From the NCBI RefSeq assembly GCF_011752525.1, contig NZ_VWXI01000005.1:248001-312000 (forward strand): a stretch of DNA of 64,000 bases. The letters are read 5' to 3'. Position 1 is the first letter of the stretch; each line of letters opens with the position of its first letter. A model generated the notes under the pieces. That model was not told the origin of the DNA and ran no database searches. It saw only the letters and a list, made by a program, of their open reading frames with translations. The DNA is from Pantoea sp. Cy-639. GTDB taxonomy: Bacteria > Pseudomonadota > Gammaproteobacteria > Pseudomonadales > Pseudomonadaceae. The position numbers and the translations under genes were made by a program. Below, piece by piece: positions 1-8,924 of the stretch.

Positions 1-21
1 TAACCTGTTGGTTGCGCCCAT
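1..21 (-). CDS. sspA: SspA, stringent starvation protein A (5' tip only)
   Basis: Only the first seven codons (MGATNRL) lie in the window, read leftward from an ATG at 21-19. A strong GGAGG ribosome-binding site sits at 32-28. The assignment rests on two things: Pseudomonas SspA proteins start in this way, and sspA normally follows petC in this genus. SspA is a glutathione-transferase-fold protein that binds RNA polymerase. Seven residues cannot prove identity, so this is an inference from synteny plus the N-terminus. Confidence 0.6.
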
Positions 22-66
22 GTAGCGCCTCCTCGCACGGGATGCTCGTGAAACTGTAAATGAAAA

Positions 67-112
67 CGCGCCCGGGGTGCCCCAGCCTTGTCGCTGGGGC
101 ACCCCGGGCGCG
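67..112 (-). terminator. petABC terminator with a 20-bp perfect stem
   Basis: Positions 67-86 and 93-112 are perfect reverse complements over 20 bp around a 6-nt loop (87-92). Read on the minus strand the stem is followed by only four T residues (66-63). It lies 26 nt past the petC stop and ahead of sspA. The stem is unusually long and GC-rich and the U tract is short. Confidence 0.75.
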
Positions 113-138
113 TTCAACTACCAGAAACTACTGCGTGA

Positions 139-918
139 TCAGTGCACGTCCTTCCAGTATTCACGCTTGAGCAAATAGGCGAATACGAAGAAGAAAGCCA
201 GGTACAGGAGCACATAGGTACCGATGCGCTGACTTTCCAGTTTGACCGGGTTGGCCGAATAGGCCAGGAAGGTCACCAGGTTCTTGACCTTCTCGTCGAA
301 CTGCTCGGCGGTCAGGGTACCGGATTTCTCCTCGACGGTCAGCTGGTCGCACGCCTCATGGGTCAGCGGGCTACCGGTCAGCGGGTCGAACTGCTTCTTG
401 CCATCGACCACGGTCTGCACCTGCTTGCAACCGATCACCTGGTTGCCCTGCAGCCCGACCAGGACGTTAGGCATGCCCACATTGGGGAAGACCTTGTTGT
501 TCACACCCCAAGGGCGCGACTTGTCCTCGTAGAAGCTGCGCAGGTAGCTGTACAGCCAGTCGTTGCCACGCACCCGCGCGACCAGGGTCAGGTCGGGGGG
601 CGCGGCACCGAACCAGACCTTGGCATCGTTGGGCTGCATGCCGATCTGCATGTGGTCGCCGATCTTGGCACCCGTGAACACCAGCTTCTCGAGCATCAGC
701 TCATGGGGAATGCCCAGGTCGTCGGCAACCCGCTCGTAACGCTGGAACTTGGCGCTGTGGCAGCCCATGCAATAGTTGGTGAAGGTACGCGCGCCATCCT
801 GCAGGGCAGCCTTGTCACTCAGGTCGATATCGACCTTGTCCAGATCCGGGCCATGCTCGGCGGCGAAGGACAGGCCAGGCATCAATGCCAGCAAAAATAC
901 TGCAATCAACTTTTTCAT
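139..918 (-). CDS. petC: Ubiquinol-cytochrome c reductase, cytochrome c1 subunit
   Basis: Cytochrome c1 of the bc1 complex (259 aa) passes electrons from the Rieske protein to soluble cytochrome c at the periplasmic face of the inner membrane. Residues 1-19 form a Sec signal peptide ending in SFA-A. The single haem c motif CMGCH is at residues 50-54. A C-terminal hydrophobic anchor (about 233-252) precedes a short charged tail (KREYWKDVH). Its ATG overlaps the petB stop by one base (TGATG), so the two are probably translationally coupled. It is the last gene of petABC and is followed by the hairpin at 67-112. The family assignment is secure. Confidence 0.97.
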   Translation of the reverse strand: MKKLIAVFLLALMPGLSFAAEHGPDLDKVDIDLSDKAALQDGARTFTNYCMGCHSAKFQRYERVADDLGIPHELMLEKLVFTGAKIGDHMQIGMQPNDAKVWFGAAPPDLTLVARVRGNDWLYSYLRSFYEDKSRPWGVNNKVFPNVGMPNVLVGLQGNQVIGCKQVQTVVDGKKQFDPLTGSPLTHEACDQLTVEEKSGTLTAEQFDEKVKNLVTFLAYSANPVKLESQRIGTYVLLYLAFFFVFAYLLKREYWKDVH

Positions 919-2132
919 CAGCCAGTCACCCTTTCCGGAACCGGTTTGGTCTTCTCGAGCCTTGTGTAGAACGGCATCAGCAGGAAGTAGGCGAAATACA
1001 GCACCGTACAGACCTGCGACAGCAAGGTTCGCCCGGGCGTCGGCGCCAGGACGCCCAGCACGCCGAGAATGATGAAGGCCACACAGAACACCAGCAGGAA
1101 GACCTTGCTCAGCCAGCCCTTGTAGCGCATGGAGCGGACCGGGCTGCGGTCGAGCCAGGGCAACACGAACAGCACGGCGATCGCGGCGCCCATGGCGATG
1201 ACCCCGAACAGCTTGTCAGGCACCGCGCGCAGAATCGCGTAGAACGGCGTGAAGTACCAGACAGGGGCGATATGCTCAGGCGTCTTGAAGGCGTTGGCCT
1301 GCTCGAAGTTCGGTTTTTCCAGGAAATAGCCACCCATTTCCGGGAAGAAGAACACCACGGCACAGAACACGAAGAGGAACACCACGACGCCGGCAATATC
1401 CTTGACGGTGTAGTACGGGTGGAACGGAATGCCGTCGAGCGGAACGCCGTTCTCGTCCTTTTTCTTCTTGATGTCGACACCATCGGGGTTGTTCGAACCC
1501 ACTTCGTGCAGCGCCAGAATGTGCAGCACCACCAGACCAAGAATCACGATCGGCAGCGCCACCACGTGCAAGGCGAAGAAGCGGTTCAGGGTGATGCCCG
1601 AGATCAGGTAGTCGCCACGGATCCACTGGGTCAGGTCGTTGCCGATCACCGGGATCGCACCGAACAGCGAGATGATCACCTGGGCGCCCCAGTACGACAT
1701 CTGCCCCCAAGGCAGCAGGTAGCCCATGAAGGCCTCGGCCATCAGCGCCAGGTAGATCAGCATGCCGAACAGCCAGACCAGTTCACGCGGCTTCTGGTAG
1801 GAGCCGTAGAGCAACCCGCGGAACATGTGCAGGTAGACCACGATGAAGAATGCCGAGGCACCGGTGGAGTGCAGGTAGCGCAGGATCCAGCCGTACTCGA
1901 CGTCACGCATGATGTACTCGACCGAGGCGAATGCCTCTTCGGCCGACGGGGTGAAACTCATGGTCAGCCACACGCCGGTGACGATCTGGTTGACCAGCAC
2001 CAACAGTGCCAGGGAGCCGAAGAAGTACAGGAAGTTGAAGTTCTTGGGCGCGTAATACTTGCTCAGATGCTCTTCCCACATCTTGGTCGCGGGGAAGCGC
2101 GCATCGATCCACTCCATGAACTTGCTCATCAT
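918..2132 (-). CDS. petB: Ubiquinol-cytochrome c reductase, cytochrome b subunit
   Basis: Integral membrane cytochrome b (404 aa) carrying the two b haems and the quinol oxidation and quinone reduction sites of complex III. Probable haem ligands are H88/H102 in one helix and H189/H204 in another. The Qo-site motif reads PVWY (290-293), not the PEWY of mitochondrial and alphaproteobacterial proteins. An insertion rich in lysine (222-225, KKKK) sits in the loop before it. The N-terminus starts MMSKFMEW, so either Met could be used. The ATG overlaps the petA stop by 4 nt (ATGA), consistent with a tightly coupled operon. Confidence 0.97.
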   Translation of the reverse strand: MMSKFMEWIDARFPATKMWEEHLSKYYAPKNFNFLYFFGSLALLVLVNQIVTGVWLTMSFTPSAEEAFASVEYIMRDVEYGWILRYLHSTGASAFFIVVYLHMFRGLLYGSYQKPRELVWLFGMLIYLALMAEAFMGYLLPWGQMSYWGAQVIISLFGAIPVIGNDLTQWIRGDYLISGITLNRFFALHVVALPIVILGLVVLHILALHEVGSNNPDGVDIKKKKDENGVPLDGIPFHPYYTVKDIAGVVVFLFVFCAVVFFFPEMGGYFLEKPNFEQANAFKTPEHIAPVWYFTPFYAILRAVPDKLFGVIAMGAAIAVLFVLPWLDRSPVRSMRYKGWLSKVFLLVFCVAFIILGVLGVLAPTPGRTLLSQVCTVLYFAYFLLMPFYTRLEKTKPVPERVTG

Positions 2133-2722
2133 GCTTTCTCCTGGTCGACGCCGATGACAATGATGTCATCCGACTCGTACGAGTGCGGTGGCACTGGCAG
2201 GTTGAGAGGCGCCGGCTGGGACTTGTAGACGCGTCCGGCCAGGTCGTAGTGCGAGCCGTGGCAGGGACAGAAATAGCCCCCCACCCACTTCGGCCCCAGG
2301 TCGGCCGGAGCGACTTCGGGACGGAATGTCGGCGAGCAGCCCAGGTGGGTGCACAGGCCGACCAGGATCAGGATCTCCGGCTTGATCGAGCGCACCTCGG
2401 GATCGACGTAGGCCGGTTGCTCCGAAGCCTTGGACTGCGGGTCGGACAGGTCGCCTTCGATTTTCTTCAGATTGGCGAGGATTTCTTGCGTTCGCCGCAC
2501 GATGAACACCGGTTGCCCACGCCACTCGGCCACCATCTGCTGCCCGGGCTCGACCTTGGCGATATTGACCTTCACCGGTGCGCCGGCGGCCTTCGCCTTG
2601 GCACTGGGAAACCATGACCCCACGAACGGTACCGCAGCCCCCACTGCTCCCGCTGCCCCGACCACGGATGTCGCGGCTACGAGGAAGCGGCGCCGGCCTG
2701 CGTTGACGCCGTCATTGCTCAT
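2129..2722 (-). CDS. petA: Ubiquinol-cytochrome c reductase, Rieske iron-sulfur subunit
   Basis: Rieske 2Fe-2S protein (197 aa), first gene of petABC. The N-terminus has a twin-arginine motif (GRRRFLVAAT, about 9-18) followed by a hydrophobic segment. This fits Tat-dependent insertion of the folded cluster domain with a retained membrane anchor. The cluster ligands are in CTHLGC and CPCHGSHYD in the C-terminal half. It oxidises ubiquinol at the Qo site and reduces cytochrome c1. The candidate promoter is at 2805-2834. Confidence 0.97.
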   Translation of the reverse strand: MSNDGVNAGRRRFLVAATSVVGAAGAVGAAVPFVGSWFPSAKAKAAGAPVKVNIAKVEPGQQMVAEWRGQPVFIVRRTQEILANLKKIEGDLSDPQSKASEQPAYVDPEVRSIKPEILILVGLCTHLGCSPTFRPEVAPADLGPKWVGGYFCPCHGSHYDLAGRVYKSQPAPLNLPVPPHSYESDDIIVIGVDQEKA

Positions 2723-2804
2723 TCAGTCCTCTCCCATCAGCTTGCTTGGCCTGTTTTTACAGGCATCTACTTAGGTGTGTCTGTGGCACTAAAAATTGGC
2801 CGCA

Positions 2805-2834
2805 ATGGTAAGGAACAAATCCACACACTGACAA
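2805..2834 (-). promoter_or_regulatory. Candidate sigma70 promoter for petABC
   Basis: On the minus strand TTGTCA (2834-2829) is followed after 18 nt by TACCAT (2810-2805), about 80 nt upstream of the petA start. The -35 matches the consensus at 5 of 6 positions and the -10 at 4 of 6. No other good candidate was seen in 2723-2932. Confidence 0.4.
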
Positions 2835-2932
2835 GGTGATTACCCGCTCGTCGGGCCACTACCCTCGCTTTGCTTGATCTGTGTCTATGCGACAAACGGC
2901 CACGGACTAGCCAACAGGTTAGTTCAAGACAT

Positions 2933-2972
2933 AAAAAAAGCCCGGTTCCAAAAATGGAACCGGGCTTTTTTT
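2933..2972. terminator. Bidirectional terminator behind rpsI
   Basis: A perfect 10-bp stem (2941-2950 with 2955-2964) has an AAAA loop. It is flanked by AAAAAAAG on the left and CTTTTTTT on the right, so it can work on either strand. It lies just after the rpsI stop and upstream of the petABC promoter, so its natural role is to end rplM-rpsI transcription on the minus strand. Confidence 0.9.
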
Positions 2973-2988
2973 GACTGCCGAAGCGGTA

Positions 2989-3381
2989 TTAACGCTTGGA
3001 GTACTGAGGACGCTTACGCGCTTTACGCAGACCCACTTTCTTACGCTCAACTTCACGAGCGTCGCGGGTGACGTAACCAGCACGACGCAGAGCGCCACGC
3101 AGGGTTTCGTCGTATTCCATCAGGGCACGGGTGATACCGTGGCGGATCGCACCGGCCTGACCGCTGACACCACCACCGGAAACGGTGACGTAGATGTCGA
3201 ACTTCTCAACGGTCTCGGTCAGTTCCAGCGGCTGGCGAACAACCATGCGAGCGGTTTCGCGGCCGAAGAACACGTCCAGGGAACGGTTGTTGATGGAGAT
3301 GTTACCGGTACCTGGACGCAGGAAAACGCGAGCGGTTGCGGTCTTGCGACGGCCAGTGCCGTAGTTTTGAGTCGCCGACAT
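2989..3381 (-). CDS. rpsI: 30S ribosomal protein S9
   Basis: 130-aa S9, the usual bacterial length. It opens with the family signature YGTGRRKTA and ends with the basic tail RKRPQYSKR that reaches the P-site tRNA. It follows rplM by 14 nt in the same direction, the conserved L13-S9 operon. A strong terminator at 2933-2972 ends the unit. Confidence 0.99.
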   Translation of the reverse strand: MSATQNYGTGRRKTATARVFLRPGTGNISINNRSLDVFFGRETARMVVRQPLELTETVEKFDIYVTVSGGGVSGQAGAIRHGITRALMEYDETLRGALRRAGYVTRDAREVERKKVGLRKARKRPQYSKR

Positions 3382-3395
3382 AATGAACTATCCCG

Positions 3396-3824
3396 TTAGA
3401 TCTTCAGTTCTTGAGGCTGCTGAGCAGTGTGTGGGTGAGCTGCACCCGCGTACACTTTCAGCTTGCGGTACATGTCGCGACCCAGCGGGTTCTTCGGCAG
3501 CATGCCTTTGACCGCGGTTTCGATGACACGCTCAGGGGCCTTGGCGATCAACTTCTCGAAGTTGATTTCCTTGATACCGCCCGGGAAGCCGGAGTGGGAG
3601 TAGTACATCTTGTCGGAAGACTTGGCACCAGTTACACGCACTTGCTCGGCGTTGATGACGACGATGTAGTCGCCGGTGTCAACGTGAGGGGTGTATTCTG
3701 GCTTGTGCTTGCCACGCAGGCGGCTAGCGATTTCGGTAGCCAGACGACCCAGGGTCTGACCAGCGGCGTCGACTACGAACCACTCGCGCTTTACTGTTTC
3801 CGGTTTAGCAGTAAAAGTTTTCAT
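3396..3824 (-). CDS. rplM: 50S ribosomal protein L13
   Basis: 142-aa L13, an early-assembly 50S protein, at the expected length. It starts [15 protein letters not shown] and contains the conserved segment [12 protein letters not shown]. It is the first gene of rplM-rpsI. A good sigma70-type promoter is at 3868-3896. In E. coli L13 represses its own leader; the short leader here (about 40 nt) was not seen to contain an obvious equivalent. Confidence 0.99.
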   Translation of the reverse strand: MKTFTAKPETVKREWFVVDAAGQTLGRLATEIASRLRGKHKPEYTPHVDTGDYIVVINAEQVRVTGAKSSDKMYYSHSGFPGGIKEINFEKLIAKAPERVIETAVKGMLPKNPLGRDMYRKLKVYAGAAHPHTAQQPQELKI

Positions 3825-3867
3825 TCTCTAAAGCCTCAGAGGCCGCCCAGCGAAAAATAGACGGCGA

Positions 3868-3896
3868 ATCTTACTGGATAGTGCACAGCTTGCCAA
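3868..3896 (-). promoter_or_regulatory. sigma70 promoter of rplM-rpsI
   Basis: On the minus strand TTGGCA (3896-3891), a 17-nt spacer, and TAAGAT (3873-3868) lie about 45 nt upstream of the rplM ATG. Spacing is optimal and both boxes are close to consensus, as expected for a highly expressed ribosomal operon. Confidence 0.7.
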
Positions 3897-4081
3897 GGGC
3901 AAGCGCGCAGCCGAACGCTGACGCTTTTGGGGGCTCGGGTCGGGCACGCCAATGTTCGACAAAGGTTCTTCTCTCGTGGTGGTGCATCACTTCCGCCACG
4001 CGAAGAGCTGCACGATTATCCAGATTGCGCCGAAAATTTCAACCTGCTTTTATGGGCTTCTTTGCCTGGAGCGTCCCTTCG

Positions 4082-5122
4082 ATGGAATACCGCAAGCTCG
4101 GTCGTACCGACCTCACTGTCAGCGCCCTGTGCCTGGGCACCATGACCTGGGGCGAGCAGAACACGCAGGACGAGGCCTTTGCCCAGATCACCCTGGCCAA
4201 GGCCAGCGGCATCAACTTCATCGATACCGCCGAGATGTATCCGGTACCGCCACGTCCGGAAACCTACGCCGCCACCGAGCGCATCATCGGCAACTGGTTC
4301 GCCGCCAATGGCGACCGTGACGACTGGTTCCTCGCCAGCAAGGTCGCCGGGCCCGGCAACGGCATCAGCCATATCCGCGACGGCCAGCTCAAGCACAACC
4401 GCCAGCACATCGTCACGGCACTGGACGAGAGCCTCAAGCGCCTGCGCACCGACCGTATCGACCTGTACCAGCTGCACTGGCCCGAACGCAGCACCAACTT
4501 CTTCGGCAAGCTCGGCTACCAGCACCTGCCCCACGACCTGTTCACCCCCCTGGAAGAGACCCTCGAGGTGCTGGACGAGCAGGTACGCGCCGGCAAGATC
4601 CGCCATGTCGGCCTGTCCAACGAAACACCATGGGGCACCCTGAAGTTCCTGCACCTGGCCGAGACCCGCGGCTGGCCACGGGCGGTGTCGATCCAGAATC
4701 CCTACAACCTGCTCAATCGCAGTTTCGAGGTGGGCCTGGCCGAGGTGGCGATTCGTGAACAGTGCGGGCTGCTGGCCTACTCGCCACTGGCCTTCGGCAT
4801 GCTGTCGGGCAAGTACGAGCATGGCGCACGTCCGGCCAAGGGTCGCCTGACCCTGTTCAGCCGCTTCGCCCGCTACTCCAACCCGCAGACCGTGGCCGCC
4901 TGCAGCCGCTATGTGCAACTGGCCCGCGAGCATGGCCTGGACCCGGCGCAGATGGCCCTGGCGTTCGTCACCCAGCAGCCGTTCGTGACCAGCAACATCA
5001 TTGGCGCGACCACCCTGGAGCAGTTGCGCAGCAATATCGACAGCCAGGCGCTGAACCTCGGCGACGAGTTGCTGGCGGCGATCGAGGCGATTCACCAGGA
5101 GCAACCGAATCCGGCGCCTTGA
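4082..5122 (+). CDS. NADP(H)-dependent aldo/keto reductase, Tas family
   Basis: Soluble (beta/alpha)8-barrel oxidoreductase, 346 aa from the ATG at 4082 (MEYRKLGRTDL). The open frame extends upstream to 3881, but that part lacks a family-like sequence. AKR catalytic features are visible: FIDTAEMYP contains the Asp and Tyr of the tetrad, LASKV the Lys, and LYQLHWPERS the His. The insert after the Tyr and the NFFGKLGYQHLP segment resemble E. coli Tas and YajO-type proteins. The substrate cannot be told from sequence. It stands alone between the divergent rplM operon and the GlxA-like gene. Confidence 0.85.
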   Translation: MEYRKLGRTDLTVSALCLGTMTWGEQNTQDEAFAQITLAKASGINFIDTAEMYPVPPRPETYAATERIIGNWFAANGDRDDWFLASKVAGPGNGISHIRDGQLKHNRQHIVTALDESLKRLRTDRIDLYQLHWPERSTNFFGKLGYQHLPHDLFTPLEETLEVLDEQVRAGKIRHVGLSNETPWGTLKFLHLAETRGWPRAVSIQNPYNLLNRSFEVGLAEVAIREQCGLLAYSPLAFGMLSGKYEHGARPAKGRLTLFSRFARYSNPQTVAACSRYVQLAREHGLDPAQMALAFVTQQPFVTSNIIGATTLEQLRSNIDSQALNLGDELLAAIEAIHQEQPNPAP

Positions 5123-5248
5123 GCCGACGCTCGCGCCTGCTTTGAGGCGGGCGCGGGCTTGCCCTGCGATGGGGAATACGGGGTAGACACAATCGCCAAA
5201 AAATAAGACGATCCAGCCGGTGATTGACCACTCTACCCTATAAGAACA

Positions 5249-6253
5249 ATGACAATGATGTTTACCCAACCCTCCGCGCCCTTGCGGCGCGTCAGCATCC
5301 TGGCCATTGATAAAGTGTTCGCCTCGACACTGATGCAGGCCAAGGATTTCTTCCACCTGGCCAGCCTGCGCTACAGCAAGCAACTGGGCCTGGGCCTGCA
5401 GCCGATGTTCGAAATCGGCCTGGTGAGCCCGGACGGCTTGCCCGTGGACAGTTTCAGCAACGTGCAGTTGCCGGTCGACGGCGGCCTGAACGATGCCGAT
5501 GTGATCATCCTCCCGGCATTCTGGGACGACTTCGACAACCTCCTGCAACGCTACCCGCAGGTCCTGCCTTGGCTGCGCGCGCAGCATGCCCGCGGCGCCG
5601 TGCTGTGCGCCGAGGCCAGTGGCGTGTTCTGGCTGGCCGAGTCAGGCCTGCTCGACGGCAAGGAGGCGACCACCTACTGGCGCTTCTTCGCCAACTTCGC
5701 CGAACGCTTCCCGAAGATCCGCCTGAACCAGGACAAGCACCTGACCGATGCCGACAACCTGTACTGCGCCGGCGGCACCACCTCGGCCTGCGACCTGTAT
5801 ATCTACCTGATCGAGCGTTTCTGCGGCGCCAACGTCGCCCGCGCCGTGGCCCGCGACATCCTCTACGAAGTGCAGCGCAGCTATACCCCCGGGCGCATGG
5901 GCTTCGGCGGGCAGAAGCTGCACCAGGACCTGATCATCCTGCAGATCCAGCACTGGCTGGAGGAGCACTTCGCCGACAAGTTCCGCTTCGAGGACGTGGC
6001 GCGCAACCATGGCATGAGCATCCGCAACTTCATGCGCAGGTTCCAGAGCGCCACCGGCGACAAGCCGCTGCACTACTTGCAGCGCCTGCGCATCGAGACC
6101 GCCAAGGGCCTGCTGTCGAGTACGCGCAAGAGCATCAAGACCATCAGCTACGAGGTGGGCTACGACGATGCGAGCTTCTTCGCCCGGCTGTTCCGCCAGC
6201 ATACGGAACTGTCGCCGAACCAGTATCGACAGCAGTTCATGCAGGAAGCCTGA
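5249..6253 (+). CDS. GlxA-type transcriptional regulator (DJ-1/PfpI plus AraC HTH)
   Basis: 334 aa in two domains. Residues about 13-190 form a DJ-1/PfpI-like amidotransferase fold; the nucleophile-elbow cysteine is present at C120 (VLCAEASG). Residues about 230-330 are an AraC/XylS DNA-binding domain with two helix-turn-helix motifs (FEDVARNHGMSIRNF and IKTISYEVGYDDASFF). Such proteins often control amine, betaine or amino-acid catabolism in Pseudomonas, but here no catabolic operon adjoins it, so the target is unknown. ATGs at 5249, 5255 and 5258 compete and no clear ribosome-binding site decides between them. The stop codon touches the hairpin at 6253-6316. Confidence 0.85.
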   Translation: MTMMFTQPSAPLRRVSILAIDKVFASTLMQAKDFFHLASLRYSKQLGLGLQPMFEIGLVSPDGLPVDSFSNVQLPVDGGLNDADVIILPAFWDDFDNLLQRYPQVLPWLRAQHARGAVLCAEASGVFWLAESGLLDGKEATTYWRFFANFAERFPKIRLNQDKHLTDADNLYCAGGTTSACDLYIYLIERFCGANVARAVARDILYEVQRSYTPGRMGFGGQKLHQDLIILQIQHWLEEHFADKFRFEDVARNHGMSIRNFMRRFQSATGDKPLHYLQRLRIETAKGLLSSTRKSIKTISYEVGYDDASFFARLFRQHTELSPNQYRQQFMQEA

Positions 6254-6316
6254 AACCATCGCGGGGCAAGCCCGCTCCCACCAGCCAGTGGAAGCGGACT
6301 TGCCCCGCGATGGTTT
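6253..6316. repeat. REP-type inverted repeat between convergent genes
   Basis: Arms 6253-6270 and 6299-6316 are perfectly complementary over 18 bp and contain the REP core GCGGGGCAAG. The inner sequence CCCGCTCCCACC (6271-6282) also pairs partly with 6290-6298. It fills the 74-nt gap between the regulator stop and the zapE stop and probably ends transcription from both sides. Confidence 0.85.
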
Positions 6317-6327
6317 GCTGCGTGACT

Positions 6328-7422
6328 CTACGGCTTGTGGGCGCGCGACAGGAATTCGTGGGACTGCATTTCCAGCAAGCGGCTCAGGGTGCGCTGGAAC
6401 TCGAAGCTCAGGCGTCCACCGGTATACAAGTCCTTGAGCTCCACCTCGGCCGAGATGATCAGCTTCACGTTACGGTCGTAGAACTCGTCGACCATGTTGA
6501 TGAAGCGACGGGCGATGTCGTCGGTGGTCACGCCCATCTGCTCGACGTTGCTCAGCAGCACGGCGTGGAAGATCTTGCCCAGTTCGATGTAGTCGTTCTG
6601 GCTGCGCGGGCCGTCGCACAAAGCCCGGAAGTCGAACCAGGCAACGTCGTCGCAGGTCAGCAGGGCGTTGATCGGCCGGTTCTCGATCATCAGCACGTCG
6701 TTCTCGACGGCCTGGGTGCACTCGGGCGTCAGCGCCTTGAAGCTGGCGCGCATGCTCTGGTGGGCCGCCTCGTCGAGCGGGTAGTGGAACAGTTCGGCCT
6801 GTTCCAGGTGGCGCAGGCGGTAGTCCACGCCGCTGTCGACGTTCACCACGTCGGTGTATTGCTTGATCATCGCGATGGCCGGTAGGAAGCGCGCGCGCTG
6901 CAGGCCATCCTTGTACAGGCCGTCCGGGACGATGTTGGAGGTTGCCACCAGCGAGACGCCGTTCTTGAACAGCTCTTCCATCAGCGTGCCGAGGATCATG
7001 GCGTCGGTGATGTCGGAGACGAAGAACTCGTCGAAGCAGATCACCTTGGCTTCTTCGCTGAAGCGCTTGGCGATGATGGTCAGCGGATTCTTCTCGCCCT
7101 TGAGGGTCTTCATCTCTTCGTGGACACGCTTCATGAAGCGGTGGAAGTGCGTGCGCATCTTCTGCTTGAACGGCAGCGCTTCATAGAAGGTGTCGACCAG
7201 GTAGGTCTTGCCTCGCCCTACCCCGCCCCAGAAGTACAGGCCCTTGACCGGCGTCTGCTCCTTCTTGCCGAACAACTTGCCGAACATGCCCGGCTTGTTG
7301 TTCTGCGCGTGTACCAGGTCGTCGTACAGGCGCTGCAGGTGACGCACCGCAGTTTCCTGCGCCGCGTCATGGAAGAAGTCGGGACGTTTCAGATCTGCTT
7401 GGTATCGTTCTAGGGGCGTCAT
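6328..7422 (-). CDS. zapE: Cell division ATPase ZapE (AFG1/YhcM family)
   Basis: 364-aa P-loop ATPase. Walker A is GGVGRGKT at residues 66-73 and Walker B is VICFDEF. In E. coli ZapE associates with the Z ring and is needed under heat or low-oxygen stress; mitochondrial AFG1/LACE1 are homologues. It has no signal peptide. It is separated from trpS by a strong terminator, so it is probably transcribed alone. It converges with the GlxA-like gene across a REP hairpin. Confidence 0.93.
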   Translation of the reverse strand: MTPLERYQADLKRPDFFHDAAQETAVRHLQRLYDDLVHAQNNKPGMFGKLFGKKEQTPVKGLYFWGGVGRGKTYLVDTFYEALPFKQKMRTHFHRFMKRVHEEMKTLKGEKNPLTIIAKRFSEEAKVICFDEFFVSDITDAMILGTLMEELFKNGVSLVATSNIVPDGLYKDGLQRARFLPAIAMIKQYTDVVNVDSGVDYRLRHLEQAELFHYPLDEAAHQSMRASFKALTPECTQAVENDVLMIENRPINALLTCDDVAWFDFRALCDGPRSQNDYIELGKIFHAVLLSNVEQMGVTTDDIARRFINMVDEFYDRNVKLIISAEVELKDLYTGGRLSFEFQRTLSRLLEMQSHEFLSRAHKP

Positions 7423-7442
7423 GATTTCGTTAGCGAGGCAAC

Positions 7443-7475
7443 AAAAAACGGGCCGTCACTGTAGCGACCGGCCCG
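7443..7475 (-). terminator. trpS terminator
   Basis: On the minus strand a GC-rich stem (7475-7470 with 7454-7449, extended by imperfect pairing inside) is followed by six T residues (7448-7443). It sits between the trpS stop and the zapE start. Confidence 0.85.
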
Positions 7476-7549
7476 CCTGATGGCAATCATACATATGACG
7501 ATGGTCGCCCCAACCCCAATTCGCAAGGCTGGTCCTACAGAGGCCCGAC

Positions 7550-8899
7550 TTAGTCCAGCTGTGGCGCAAGCGCCTCGCGCAGGCTGACGATGGCTGCGTC
7601 ACGGGCCTCGGCATTGTCGAACCGCGGCCCCTCGGCCACCTGCTCGCCATCCAGCCAGAGCGAGAAGCCCAGGCCTTCGACGCGCACATCGGCCTCACCG
7701 CCCTGCTGCAACTGCTTGCTCACCGCGCCAGCGCTCTTGCCATCGGCGAAGCTGCGCGACAGCAGCAGTTGCTCGCCATCGGCGGCCAGCAGGCGGAAGC
7801 GGAAACTGCCGTCCTCATCACGGAAGCTGACGAAGCGCGCGCTCTTGGCAGCCTTTTTCTTCACCTCGGCATTGGCCTGAACGGCGGTGCGGAACGAACG
7901 CAGGCCAACCGCCTCGCGCAACTGCTCGAGGAACGGCGTGGCGATCTTGCGGGCCTTGGCGGCGCCGGCCAGGAGGATGTCCTCGAGGTCGGACGGGCGT
8001 GCGATCAACTGATGGTAGTGCTCGCGCTTCTCGGCCAACTGGCCATCGAGCAGCTGGAACAGACGCTGCTTGGCCTCGCCCCAGCCCAGCCCTTGCAGCA
8101 GTTCGTCGCGGAACTCGGCGGACTGCGCCGGGCTCGAGAAGGCCTGGAACAGGGTGAACAGGTGGGCGTTGTCCGGATCCTTCGCCTCGCCCGGCGCGCG
8201 GGAGTCGGTGACGATGCGCGAGATCGCGTCCTTCATGTCCTTGGCGCTGGTGAACAACGGAATGGTGTTGTCGTAGCTCTTGGACATCTTGCGACCGTCC
8301 AGGCCCGGCAGGGTCGCCACGGTTTCCTCGATCACCGCCTCGGGCAGGGCGAAGAAGTCCTTGCCCTGGCCGAACAGGTGGTTGAAACGCTGTCCGATGT
8401 CGCGGGCCATTTCCACGTGCTGGATCTGATCGCGACCGACCGGCACCTTGTGCGCGTTGAACATCAGGATGTCGGCGGCCATCAGCACCGGGTAGCTGAA
8501 CAGGCCCATGGAGACGCCGGCGTCCGGGTCTTCGCCGGCCTCGACGTTCTTGTCCACCGATGCCTTGTAGGCATGGGCGCGGTTGAGCAAGCCCTTGGCG
8601 GCGACGCAGGTCAGCAGCCAGGTCAGCTCGGGGATCTCGGGAATGTCGGACTGGCGGTAGAAAGTGACCTTGTCCGGGTCCAGGCCGCCGGCCAGCCAGG
8701 TGGCGGCGATTTCCAGGCGCGAGCGCTGGATGCGCTGCGGGTCGTCGCACTTGATCAGGGCGTGGTAGTCGGCCAGGAAGTAGAACGAGTCGGCACCGGG
8801 CTGCTGGCTGGCGAGGATGGCCGGGCGGATGGCGCCGGCGTAGTTGCCCAGGTGCGGGGTGCCGGTGGTGGTGATACCGGTGAGAATGCGCGTGGTCAT
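7550..8899 (-). CDS. trpS: Tryptophanyl-tRNA synthetase with C-terminal extension
   Basis: Class I aminoacyl-tRNA synthetase charging tRNA-Trp, 449 aa. The HIGH-type signature is in PHLGNY near residue 16 and the KMSKS loop is present. Standard bacterial TrpS is about 330-340 aa. Here a further 110 or so residues follow (starting around [16 protein letters not shown]), rich in beta-strand-like sequence such as [18 protein letters not shown]. This appendage looks like a separate small domain of unknown role; Pseudomonas TrpS proteins are, from memory, generally long like this. It follows the hydrolase gene by 25 nt and ends at a strong terminator. Confidence 0.96.
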   Translation of the reverse strand: MTTRILTGITTTGTPHLGNYAGAIRPAILASQQPGADSFYFLADYHALIKCDDPQRIQRSRLEIAATWLAGGLDPDKVTFYRQSDIPEIPELTWLLTCVAAKGLLNRAHAYKASVDKNVEAGEDPDAGVSMGLFSYPVLMAADILMFNAHKVPVGRDQIQHVEMARDIGQRFNHLFGQGKDFFALPEAVIEETVATLPGLDGRKMSKSYDNTIPLFTSAKDMKDAISRIVTDSRAPGEAKDPDNAHLFTLFQAFSSPAQSAEFRDELLQGLGWGEAKQRLFQLLDGQLAEKREHYHQLIARPSDLEDILLAGAAKARKIATPFLEQLREAVGLRSFRTAVQANAEVKKKAAKSARFVSFRDEDGSFRFRLLAADGEQLLLSRSFADGKSAGAVSKQLQQGGEADVRVEGLGFSLWLDGEQVAEGPRFDNAEARDAAIVSLREALAPQLD

Positions 8900-8924
8900 G
8901 GGGGTTCGCTTATTCAGGCTTGGC

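Noticed and set aside
142..969. Plus-strand 275-codon frame antisense to petC
   Set aside because: A typical GC shadow frame; petC is certain from its haem motif.
885..2228. Plus-strand 447-codon frame antisense to petB
   Set aside because: Composition is His/Arg/Glu/Gln-rich with no domain; petB is certain.
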